From positions 51,759 to 115,758 of the forward strand of contig CAZIFW010000001.1 in NCBI GenBank assembly GCA_964538275.1: 64,000 nucleotides of DNA. The letters are read 5' to 3'. Of this stretch, positions 42,313 to 49,745 are shown one piece after another (positions within the stretch are counted from its first letter, which is position 1; each line of letters opens with the position of its first letter). The position numbers and the translations under genes are program-made. The DNA comes from CANIGN01 sp964538275. Its GTDB lineage: Bacteria > Bdellovibrionota > UBA2428. The notes beneath the pieces were generated by a model. It saw nothing but the letters and a program-made list of their open reading frames with translations. It ran no database searches and was not told the origin of the DNA.

Positions 42313-42339
42313 CAATTAGATGCATGAGGCATCTAATTG
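42313..42339 (+). other. Perfect 11-bp hairpin with the start codon in its loop
   Basis: Arms CAATTAGATGC (42313-42323) and GCATCTAATTG (42329-42339) are exact reverse complements around a 5-base loop ATGAG that contains the ATG of the Cys-rich secreted protein gene. It starts one base after the lepA stop. It is not followed by a run of T, so it is not a typical terminator; folding in the mRNA would hide the initiation region. Confidence 0.75.
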
Positions 42340-42632
42340 TATTGGGGACACTCCTTTTTTCTTCCTTATCTTTGGCCGGTATAAGCGGTAAATGCGTAGG
42401 TAAAAATAATGGCGAGAGCCATTTCTGTTCTTCTCAAAAATTTGATCAATGTCAGTTTTTTAAAAATGCATGTGAATGGCGCGAATCCGAGGAAAAAGTT
42501 GCCAAATTAGTGATTGAAAACCCGAATAAAACTTGTATCGCAAAAGACGGCATGGATGTACATGAGAATTTCTGTAACAAACTCAATAGCGATAATTGTA
42601 GAGTTCACGCAAGTTTGTGTGATTGGAAATAG
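42324..42632 (+). CDS. Small secreted protein with two 4-Cys modules
   Basis: A 102-residue exported protein with a signal peptide (HLIVLGTLLFSSLSLAG). The mature part is two tandem modules with pattern C-x(10 or 12)-C-x7-C-x6-C followed by Glu or Asp and Trp: the first runs from GKCVGKNN to NACEW, the second from KTCIAKDG to SLCDW. The spacing agreement indicates an internal duplication and two disulfides per module in the periplasm or outside the cell. There is no ribosome binding site and the start codon lies in a hairpin loop. Family unknown to me. Confidence 0.7.
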   Translation: MRHLIVLGTLLFSSLSLAGISGKCVGKNNGESHFCSSQKFDQCQFFKNACEWRESEEKVAKLVIENPNKTCIAKDGMDVHENFCNKLNSDNCRVHASLCDWK

Positions 42633-42667
42633 CTACGAACCGTATTTCTAAACAGTGTCAAAGCATG

Positions 42668-42712
42668 ACTGTCAGAAGTCCTTTAGAATAGATCTTTCTG
42701 ACAGTTATTTTA
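42668..42712. terminator. Probable bidirectional terminator
   Basis: Arms ACTGTCAGAA (42668-42677) and TTCTGACAGT (42696-42705) are perfect reverse complements around an 18-base loop, followed by TATTTTA. The element lies between the convergent Cys-rich protein gene and the DUF4156-like lipoprotein gene. Confidence 0.6.
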
Positions 42713-42742
42713 AATTTTATAGAGCTAAATCGCTCAGCATTC

Positions 42743-43078
42743 TTACATTTTCTTTTTGTAGAAAGTCGCTTCTACAGAAGCTGTTGTAATACCTTTTTTA
42801 GTTTCAGATGTGAAAACGATATAGTCGGCATTTTTTTTAGCAGCTTCGTTGCGAAGATAGTTTTCGCAAGCAATTTGGTTGCTTTTTTGAGTACGTGCAT
42901 TGGCACCGATTTCACATGATCCTGTACCAAGCTTTTGAAGTTTTTCTAAGTCCGCAAGGCTAACGCTGTTTAGGACGGTTACTTCTTGTGCCGCTTCGTT
43001 GCTTAATTTCTCAACGGGAGTGGTACAGGCAAGAGTAAAGATAAGGGTAAGAAGTGAAAATAAGTATTGTTTGTTCAT
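42743..43078 (-). CDS. DUF4156-like lipoprotein
   Basis: A 111-residue lipoprotein: the signal MNKQYLFSLLTLIFTLAC has lipobox TLAC with the lipidated Cys18. The mature domain has TGSCEIGANARTQ and IACENYLRNEAAKKNADYIVF, a pattern of the DUF4156/RcsF-like group in which two cysteines can pair. The function of the family is unknown; some relatives sense envelope stress, which is not shown here. It is a single gene on the minus strand, divergent from pyrB. Confidence 0.72.
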   Translation of the reverse strand: MNKQYLFSLLTLIFTLACTTPVEKLSNEAAQEVTVLNSVSLADLEKLQKLGTGSCEIGANARTQKSNQIACENYLRNEAAKKNADYIVFTSETKKGITTASVEATFYKKKM

Positions 43079-43159
43079 AGATTAGGAGGATACTTCGATC
43101 GCATTGCTTGTAAAGAGCTAAGCCGCGAAGCGACAACGTAGAACTTTTAGTCTTTTTGG

Positions 43160-43173
43160 TTGGCAAGTGCCAA
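43160..43173. promoter_or_regulatory. Palindrome upstream of pyrB, possible operator
   Basis: TTGGCAAGTGCCAA is a perfect 6-bp inverted repeat with a 2-base centre, 23 bases before the pyrB GTG. Its left half TTGGCA could also act as a -35 element. No known pyrimidine regulator site is implied. Confidence 0.35.
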
Positions 43174-43196
43174 GGCCTTCATTAGCGTAATCTGCT

Positions 43197-44090
43197 GTGC
43201 GACACTTGGTTTCAATCCGAGACCTCAATACTGAGACAATTCATGAACTCGTGGATAAAGCGTTGGGCCCCAAAGAAGATTTTCCGCTTTTTGATGAAGA
43301 AAAGGTGGCACTTATCTTTCTTGAGCCTTCCTCTCGTACGCGCGTGAGTTTTGAGTGCGCCGTGCACGATCTTAAAGCCCACCCGATTTTGGTACAAGAA
43401 AGTGGAAGTTCTTTAGAAAAAAACGAAAGCCTCAAGGATACCCTTCTCATATTTCGTTCTATGGGGATTCGCACATTCGTAATTCGTTGCAGAGATAAAG
43501 ACGACCTTCCTTCCCTAACTCAAATATCTGGCATTAGCATTATCAATGGGGGCGATGGCAAACGAGAGCATCCTACCCAAGCTTTATTGGATCTCACTAC
43601 ATTAAGATCGCTATTTCAGTGGAAAGATATAGAGGGAAAAACACTCTCTATCGTTGGAGATTTAAAATCCTCTCGAGTGGCTCAAAGCTGGTCCTATCTA
43701 GCACCTTTGGTGGGTATTCAGTTGCGTTTGGTATCTCCTCCAGAGTGGAAACCAGAAGGGTGGGGCAAAGAATTGGCCCACTTTGATCGTTTAGATGAGG
43801 GAATTAAAGGCGCAGATTTTGTGATGAGCTTACGAGTGCAAAAAGAGCGACATAATTCAGCAGAGGCTTCTGTGAGTGAACGCTTCGTAAAAGATTTTCA
43901 AATCAATGAAGCCAAGTTGGGATCAAAGGCTTTTTTAATGCATCCTGGCCCCACAAATTGGGGTGTGGAACTCGATCCAGCCCTTCAGAAATATTCAAAC
44001 TCCCTTATTTTGAAACAAGTTAAGCATGGGGTAGATCTACGTCGTTCGGTTTTAAGCCAAATTTTAAGTGCTCAAATGCAGGGGCAATAG
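43197..44090 (+). CDS. pyrB: Aspartate carbamoyltransferase catalytic subunit
   Basis: The enzyme catalyses the first committed step of pyrimidine synthesis, joining carbamoyl phosphate and aspartate. It has 297 residues. The carbamoyl phosphate motif is FLEPSSRTRVSFECA (usual FxxSTRTR with Ser for Thr at one position). GGDGKREHPTQALLDLTTL is the HPTQ block, followed by LSIVGDLKSSRVAQSW and MHPGPTNWGVEL. The start is GTG at 43197 without a ribosome binding site. No pyrI regulatory subunit is adjacent. carA starts 111 bases downstream, so this is a pyrimidine operon. Confidence 0.95.
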   Translation: MRHLVSIRDLNTETIHELVDKALGPKEDFPLFDEEKVALIFLEPSSRTRVSFECAVHDLKAHPILVQESGSSLEKNESLKDTLLIFRSMGIRTFVIRCRDKDDLPSLTQISGISIINGGDGKREHPTQALLDLTTLRSLFQWKDIEGKTLSIVGDLKSSRVAQSWSYLAPLVGIQLRLVSPPEWKPEGWGKELAHFDRLDEGIKGADFVMSLRVQKERHNSAEASVSERFVKDFQINEAKLGSKAFLMHPGPTNWGVELDPALQKYSNSLILKQVKHGVDLRRSVLSQILSAQMQGQ

Positions 44091-44201
44091 TCCCATTCAA
44101 GCTAGCGACGCGCATAGCGAAATTCTGTTTTGCACAAAGAGCACATAGCTAATATTTCTGCTTGACGCGCTTCGTGCCAAGCTTCTAATTTATTGTTTTT
44201 A

Positions 44202-45374
44202 ATGAGTGACTTTCTCCAACCCAAGGCTCTTCGCCTCATTCTGGAGAAGGGATTTTCAATGGATGTCGAAGGCTGGGGCGATTTTAGCTCCGAAAATAAA
44301 ATTCGCGGAGGCGAGTTTGTTTTTTGCACGGCCATGACGGGAGTTGAAGAATCCCTTACAGATCCAAGTTTTCGAAGACAAGTTATTGTTTCTACCGTGG
44401 CTCATGTAGGCAACACGGGTTTCACTGAAGAAGATATGGAAAGTCATTGTATCTGGGCTGAGGGTTTAGTTCTTCGCCATCTTTCTCAAAAAGCTTCTAG
44501 CTGGAGAGCTAAACAAACTTTGCTTGAGTGGATTCTCAAAGAAAAAAAATTCTTAATTCACAAAGTAGACACACGTTTACTCACGATTCACTTAAGAAAC
44601 GAAGGCTCTCAACGCGGAGTTGTTTTTGAAAAAGGCGCGATGAGCGATGCCGAAGCTCTTGCAATGCTCGATAAAAAAGTTCCACCCATGGAAAACCTTG
44701 AGTTACTCAGTGAAGTAACGTGTCCTAAAAAGCATAACTTTGAAGACGCTAAAATCTTTTGGCCGCAATTTGAATCAAAACACTTAGAGAAAGCTCCCCG
44801 TATAGCGATGTTGGATTACGGTGTAAAAACCAACACTCCTCGTATCTTATCTCGAATGGGATGTGAGATTGTTCTTTTGCCCGCTTCAAGCACGGCAGCA
44901 GATATGCTCGAAGCTGGTAGAGACGGAATCTTTTTAACCAACGGCCCAGGAGATCCTGAGGCCGCTACACAGGTTGTAGCTGAGCTTAAAAAAGTACTTG
45001 GAAAAAAACCACTCTTTGGAATTTGTATGGGCCATCAACTCTTGGCTCTTGCTATGGGTGCTAAAACTTACAAACTAAAGTTTGGTCACCGAGGAATTCA
45101 TCATCCAGTGACTCAGATGGAAAAGGGTGTGAGCACTGGTCGAACACTCATTACAAGTCAAAACCACGGATTTGCTGTGGATGAAGATTCACTTTCTCAA
45201 AATGTTGAGGTTACTTTTCGCCATGCGAATGACCACTCAAATGAGGGAATAAGAAATACAGAACTTAGATGTGCCTCGGTACAGTTTCACCCAGAAGCTG
45301 CGCCCGGGCCTTTTGATGCCCTCTTCTTCTTTGAGGATTTTCTTAAAGAAGTGACCAAAGGAGCTAACCCGTGA
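44202..45374 (+). CDS. carA: Carbamoyl-phosphate synthase small subunit (glutaminase)
   Basis: CarA supplies ammonia from glutamine to CarB. It is 390 residues from the ATG at 44202; a TTG three codons upstream is less likely. The N-terminal domain shows GWGDFSSENKIRGGEFVFCTAMTGVEESLTDPSF. The class I amidotransferase domain has the nucleophile elbow FGICMGHQLLALAMGA (Cys nucleophile), FGHRGIHHPV, and the His-Glu pair in SVQFHPEAAPGP. Its stop overlaps the GTG of the next gene by four bases (GTGA), so translation is coupled. Confidence 0.95.
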   Translation: MSDFLQPKALRLILEKGFSMDVEGWGDFSSENKIRGGEFVFCTAMTGVEESLTDPSFRRQVIVSTVAHVGNTGFTEEDMESHCIWAEGLVLRHLSQKASSWRAKQTLLEWILKEKKFLIHKVDTRLLTIHLRNEGSQRGVVFEKGAMSDAEALAMLDKKVPPMENLELLSEVTCPKKHNFEDAKIFWPQFESKHLEKAPRIAMLDYGVKTNTPRILSRMGCEIVLLPASSTAADMLEAGRDGIFLTNGPGDPEAATQVVAELKKVLGKKPLFGICMGHQLLALAMGAKTYKLKFGHRGIHHPVTQMEKGVSTGRTLITSQNHGFAVDEDSLSQNVEVTFRHANDHSNEGIRNTELRCASVQFHPEAAPGPFDALFFFEDFLKEVTKGANP

Positions 45375-46012
45375 GTCTTGAGCCATACATTTCTGAAATT
45401 CTTGAGGCCTATGGCAAAGGCGCATATTACGACGAAATTAAACGCGCCAAGGAATATTACTTCACACGCGCATTTAAAGTAGCCGAAGGTTCGGACAGTT
45501 ATGAAAGCGAACTCAATCTCTTTTTTGATTGGTTTGTTTTTGAGCGCAATTTAGAGCGTGAAGAACTTCCGCCTATTCGTCTTTTTACAAAAGATGAACT
45601 CGGCGACATGCCAGATGAAAAGAAAAAAGTTTTTGAAGCGCTCGGAAATTCCTTCAGTTCTGTTTTTGAACTTTTAAAAATAAAAGACGACGAAGTTGTT
45701 ATCAAAGATCTTTTTGATAAAGAATCCTACGTTGTAGAGGATATTGAGAACCCTAAGATTTTTCAAAAGGGTGATATCTTCCAGGCGCGACTCGTACCTA
45801 TGGATGACAAAATAGTTTTTTCAACGGCCTTTTTGTTTCATCCAAAAGAAGCTTCAAAAGCCTATCTAAAAAAAGAAATTAAAAAGATTAAAAACCTTAA
45901 GGGTGAGCACAAAAAAGAACTTATGTTGAGGCTCGCACTTATGAAACATCGTTCGGAGCAGTATCCGCACATTGATGTTTCACACATATATTCGGAGAAG
46001 CCCATCATATGA
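45371..46012 (+). CDS. Unknown protein encoded between carA and carB
   Basis: A 213-residue soluble, strongly charged protein that I do not recognise. It begins SLEPYISEILEAYGKGAYYDEIKRAKEYYF and includes DWFVFERNLEREELPPIRLF in the first half. A central beta-rich part (EVVIKDLFDKESYVVEDI, FQKGDIFQARLVPMDDKIVFS) leads to a C-terminal basic helix (KKEIKKIKNLKGEHKKELML). There is no signal peptide or membrane segment. It starts with GTG in a 4-base overlap with carA and ends in a 4-base overlap with the carB ATG, so it is translated together with both subunits. That placement suggests a role tied to carbamoyl phosphate synthesis, but no function is shown. Confidence 0.83.
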   Translation: MSLEPYISEILEAYGKGAYYDEIKRAKEYYFTRAFKVAEGSDSYESELNLFFDWFVFERNLEREELPPIRLFTKDELGDMPDEKKKVFEALGNSFSSVFELLKIKDDEVVIKDLFDKESYVVEDIENPKIFQKGDIFQARLVPMDDKIVFSTAFLFHPKEASKAYLKKEIKKIKNLKGEHKKELMLRLALMKHRSEQYPHIDVSHIYSEKPII

Positions 46013-49000
46013 GCGATACCGTACTTATCTTAGGAAGTGGCCCCATCGTCATTGGACAAGCGTGTGAGTTTGATTACTCCGGTACACAAGCGTGTTTGGC
46101 TCTTAAAGAAGAAGGCAAGCGCGTTGTACTCGTAAACTCAAACCCTGCAACTATTATGACTGACCCAGGGATTGCTGATCGAACTTACATCGAGCCCCTT
46201 GATCCCATCATGGTTGTTCAAATCATTCGCAAAGAAGGGGTGAGCAAAATTCTACCCACTATGGGCGGACAAACCGCATTGAATCTAATGCTGGCACTTT
46301 CAAAAATCCCTGGTGCCTTAGAAGGCGTAGAAGTGATTGGAGCAAATTTAAAAGCTATTCACTTGGCCGAAGATCGCAGAGCTTTTAGAGAAGTTTGCGA
46401 AAATTTGGGATGTGAAGTTCCTCGTTCAAATATAATTCGCTCTCTTGAAGAGTGTGAGGCTTTTGCTCAAGAAGTGGGTTACCCCTTTATTCTTAGACCA
46501 AGTTTTACAATGGGCGGAACTGGGCAAAGTTTTGTTTATTCAGAATCAGAACTTAAAGACAAAGCAACGTCTGCAATTTTTGAAAGCCCTATTGGTGAAG
46601 TATTAGTTGAAGAAAGTGTTTTGGGCTGGAAAGAATTTGAACTCGAAGTGATGCGTGATCCATTGGATAACGCCATCGTCGTATGCAGTATTGAAAACCT
46701 AGATGCTATGGGAGTTCACACGGGAGATTCTATTACCGTTGCTCCAGCGCAAACACTTACAGACAAAGAATATCAAGCAATGAGAAGAGACGCTCTTCGA
46801 ATTGTAAAAGCCGTGGGAGTTGAGACGGGTGGTTGTAACGTACAGTTTGCCGTAAACCCAGCGAATGGTCGTCGTGTGGTGATTGAAATGAATCCACGTG
46901 TGTCGCGTTCTTCAGCATTGGCTTCAAAAGCAACAGGTTTTCCTATAGCCTATGTTGCAACTAAATTAGCACTCGGAAAAAGTTTGGCGGATATAGACAA
47001 CCAAATTACTAAAATAACGAAGGCAGCATTTGAGCCTACAATTGATTACGTAGCTGTTAAAATTCCTCGTTGGGATTTTGAAAAGTTTTCGGGATCTAAA
47101 GATGAACTTTTACCTCAAATGCAAAGTGTGGGCGAAGCACTTGCTCTTGGCGGATCTTTTGCAGAGGCTTATCACAAAGCACTCAACTCACTTGAGCAAA
47201 AATGGCCCAATGGTGAGAGTGCTGGAATGCCAGACCTCTCGCGCGCGCACTCAAAACGCGCATTTCAAATTTGGGACACTCTTGCTAAAGGTGCGCCTGC
47301 CGACGAAGTGGCAAAAGCTGCGAGTTGGGATCCATGGTTTACGCGTGAACTTGGCGAATATATGGCCGAACATAAACTTGGTCCTAAGGCTGTAAGTCTA
47401 AATTTAAAAACGCGTGCTCGCTATTCTATGATCGACACTTGCTCGGGCGAAATTCCAGCCATGACTCCCTTTTATTATTCAACACGCGAAAAACTTTCAT
47501 GTGATGAGAAAATTGCAGAGGCTATGTTTCCGGCACCTTCTAAAAAACCCAAAAAGGTTGTTATTTTAGGATCAGGTCCCAATCGTATCGGGCAAGGCGT
47601 GGAGTTTGATTACTGCTGTGTACATGCCTCTAAGTCTTTGCAGCGCTTAGGTTTTGAAACCATCATGATCAACTGCAATCCGGAAACGGTGAGTACCGAT
47701 CCGCGCACATCAACGCGACTTTATTTAGATCCTCTTCACGTAGATACTGTGCGAGATATTCTCGAACGTGAACTCGATGTTGATCATCCTGAACATTTTG
47801 TTTTACTTCAAACGGGTGGGCAAACTCCGCTTAAACTCTCCAAGCAAATCGAAACATGGGGCTATAAAATTTTAGGAAGTTCTCAAGAAGCAATTGATCT
47901 TTTTGAAGATCGTTCTCGCTTTGCAGAAATGTTGGAAGGTCTTGGAATTCAATACCCCGCTTTCCGTGTAGCTAAATCAAAAGAAGAAGCGACTAAAATT
48001 ATTAAAGACCTGGGCTTCCCGCTCTTAGTTCGTCCCTCGTACGTATTGGGTGGACGTGGAATGCGCATCTGTGAAAACGAAGCTGAAGTGATGCAAACCA
48101 TCGGAGAAGCCCTAGATATTAGCGAAGAGCATCCAGTCTTTATAGATCGCTTCTTGGTGGGTGCTGTGGAATTTGATGTCGATGGAATTTGCGATGGCAA
48201 AAAAGCTTGGATTGGTGGAGTTATGGAGCACGTTGAAGAAGCGGGGATTCATAGCGGCGATTCAGCCTGTGTGATTCCGCCCTTCCGTTTACCTCCCAAC
48301 AAAATTGATGAAATGGCAGGAATTGCTAAAAAGATTGCGGTTCATTCAAACACTAAAGGTCTTTTCAATGTGCAGATGGCTGTGGCTAACGATCAGATTT
48401 ATGTGATTGAAGGAAACCCTCGAGCGTCGCGCACACTTCCATTTTTGGCGAAGGCTACAGGATACCCCATGATTGATTGGGGGCTTCGTGCAGCACTTGG
48501 AGAAAATGTTTCTGAAATTACAAAAGAAGGTAATATTCCTGGAAATTACCGACTTCCCGGACATGGCTTTGCTGTGAAAATGCCCGTATTTCCATTCAGC
48601 AAATTTAAAGGTTTTGATCCTGTCTTAGGTCCAGAAATGCGCAGTACAGGTGAAGTGATGGGAATAGATTTATCTCCAGGTCCTGCATTTGCTAAAGCTT
48701 TTTTGGGTGCAGGAATTGCACTGCCCACTCATGGTCGAGTGTTGTTCTCGGTGAAAGATTCGGACAAGCCCAAAGCTCTCAACATTGCGAGACTCTTTGA
48801 ATTTCTCGGCTTTGAAATTGTAGGAACTCCAGGATCAGCAGAATACTTAAAACGCGCAGGAGTGAACGCACTTTCTGTTGCTAAAATTGGCCAAGGTAAC
48901 GACGAAGAAAACTTACTCGCTTGGATTCGAAGTGAGAAAATTCAGTTAGTTGTAAACACTCCTGGATCACGGGGAAGTTTACGAGATGGCGAGAGTATTC

Positions 49001-49143
49001 GACAGATGGCGTTGAAGTATCGCGTGCCTCTTATGTCTACACTTTCGGGTGCGGAAATGGCGTGTTTAGCTATACAAGCAGTGAAAAAAGCAGACATCAA
49101 AGCCTTGGCTTTACAGGACTTTGTGCATGAAAGCACTTTCTAG
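46009..49143 (+). CDS. carB: Carbamoyl-phosphate synthase large subunit
   Basis: CarB of 1,044 residues with its two internally duplicated ATP-grasp halves. The first half begins LILGSGPIVIGQACEFDYSGTQACLALKEEG and contains IIRSLEECEAFAQEVGYPFILRPSFTMGGTG. The second half begins VVILGSGPNRIGQGVEFDYCCVHASKSLQ and contains PLLVRPSYVLGGRGMRIC. The C-terminal MGS-like allosteric domain begins at HGRVLFSVKDSDKP. It is a little shorter than the usual ~1,070 residues. The ATG overlaps the stop of the preceding unknown gene by four bases. Confidence 0.97.
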   Translation: MSDTVLILGSGPIVIGQACEFDYSGTQACLALKEEGKRVVLVNSNPATIMTDPGIADRTYIEPLDPIMVVQIIRKEGVSKILPTMGGQTALNLMLALSKIPGALEGVEVIGANLKAIHLAEDRRAFREVCENLGCEVPRSNIIRSLEECEAFAQEVGYPFILRPSFTMGGTGQSFVYSESELKDKATSAIFESPIGEVLVEESVLGWKEFELEVMRDPLDNAIVVCSIENLDAMGVHTGDSITVAPAQTLTDKEYQAMRRDALRIVKAVGVETGGCNVQFAVNPANGRRVVIEMNPRVSRSSALASKATGFPIAYVATKLALGKSLADIDNQITKITKAAFEPTIDYVAVKIPRWDFEKFSGSKDELLPQMQSVGEALALGGSFAEAYHKALNSLEQKWPNGESAGMPDLSRAHSKRAFQIWDTLAKGAPADEVAKAASWDPWFTRELGEYMAEHKLGPKAVSLNLKTRARYSMIDTCSGEIPAMTPFYYSTREKLSCDEKIAEAMFPAPSKKPKKVVILGSGPNRIGQGVEFDYCCVHASKSLQRLGFETIMINCNPETVSTDPRTSTRLYLDPLHVDTVRDILERELDVDHPEHFVLLQTGGQTPLKLSKQIETWGYKILGSSQEAIDLFEDRSRFAEMLEGLGIQYPAFRVAKSKEEATKIIKDLGFPLLVRPSYVLGGRGMRICENEAEVMQTIGEALDISEEHPVFIDRFLVGAVEFDVDGICDGKKAWIGGVMEHVEEAGIHSGDSACVIPPFRLPPNKIDEMAGIAKKIAVHSNTKGLFNVQMAVANDQIYVIEGNPRASRTLPFLAKATGYPMIDWGLRAALGENVSEITKEGNIPGNYRLPGHGFAVKMPVFPFSKFKGFDPVLGPEMRSTGEVMGIDLSPGPAFAKAFLGAGIALPTHGRVLFSVKDSDKPKALNIARLFEFLGFEIVGTPGSAEYLKRAGVNALSVAKIGQGNDEENLLAWIRSEKIQLVVNTPGSRGSLRDGESIRQMALKYRVPLMSTLSGAEMACLAIQAVKKADIKALALQDFVHESTF

Positions 49144-49225
49144 AATCGGGCTTCCTTTAGTCTCAGCTGCTGATCTTTAGTATGATCTTTGGCCATGCCG
49201 TTTAAAACATGCTAACGTGCATGCC

Positions 49226-49699
49226 ATGTCTGACCGTATCCTTATTACTGTTGCGGGAAAAGCCGCCATTGAGGAAGAGCTTCGCCAGTTAAAAAATGTT
49301 GATAGGCCCGAAGTTATTGCCGCTATTGCAGAGGCGCGCTCTCATGGAGATTTGTCAGAGAATGCTGACTATGCAGCCGCTAAAGAAAAACAAGCCTTCA
49401 TTGAAGGTCGCATTCAAGATTTAGGCGATAAAATTGCACGTGCAGAGGTGATTGATCCCTCTACTGTTAAAAGTGAACGCGTAGTCTTTGGAGCAACAGT
49501 CACTGTTGAAAATGATGAGGGTGAATCTTTTGTTTACCAAATCGTTGGAGAGCCTGAAGCTAATATTGAAAAAGGGCGTCTTTCTTTAAGTGCACCTTTA
49601 GCGCGTGCATTACTTGGAAAAGAAGTGGGCGACGAAGTTCAGGTACAAAGTCCTAAAGGTAAGCTTTCTTACACAATTGTTGATTTAGAGTATAAATAA
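49226..49699 (+). CDS. greA: Transcription elongation factor GreA
   Basis: GreA stimulates RNA cleavage by stalled RNA polymerase. From the ATG at 49226 the protein has 157 residues; an in-frame GTG at 49217 would add three. The N-terminal coiled coil holds EELRQLKNVDRPEVIAAIAEARSHGDLSENADYAAAKEKQAFIEGRI, including the basic-acidic tip DLSENADYA. The C-terminal FKBP-like domain contains VVFGATVTVENDEGE and ends SPKGKLSYTIVDLEYK. No clear ribosome binding site is present. It lies 82 bases after carB and may have its own promoter (TATGAT upstream). Confidence 0.95.
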   Translation: MSDRILITVAGKAAIEEELRQLKNVDRPEVIAAIAEARSHGDLSENADYAAAKEKQAFIEGRIQDLGDKIARAEVIDPSTVKSERVVFGATVTVENDEGESFVYQIVGEPEANIEKGRLSLSAPLARALLGKEVGDEVQVQSPKGKLSYTIVDLEYK

Positions 49700-49745
49700 T
49701 CTCAAGGTAATTAATTCAAAACAAAGGTGAGGGGTCCCTTTCTGT

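Noticed and set aside
44102..44335. Minus-strand frame ending in CSLCKTEFRYARR, between pyrB and carA
   Set aside because: The last 35 codons look protein-like with a CxxC pair, but the rest is antisense to carA and there is no usable start codon in the gap itself. It could be a relic; evidence is too thin to call a gene.
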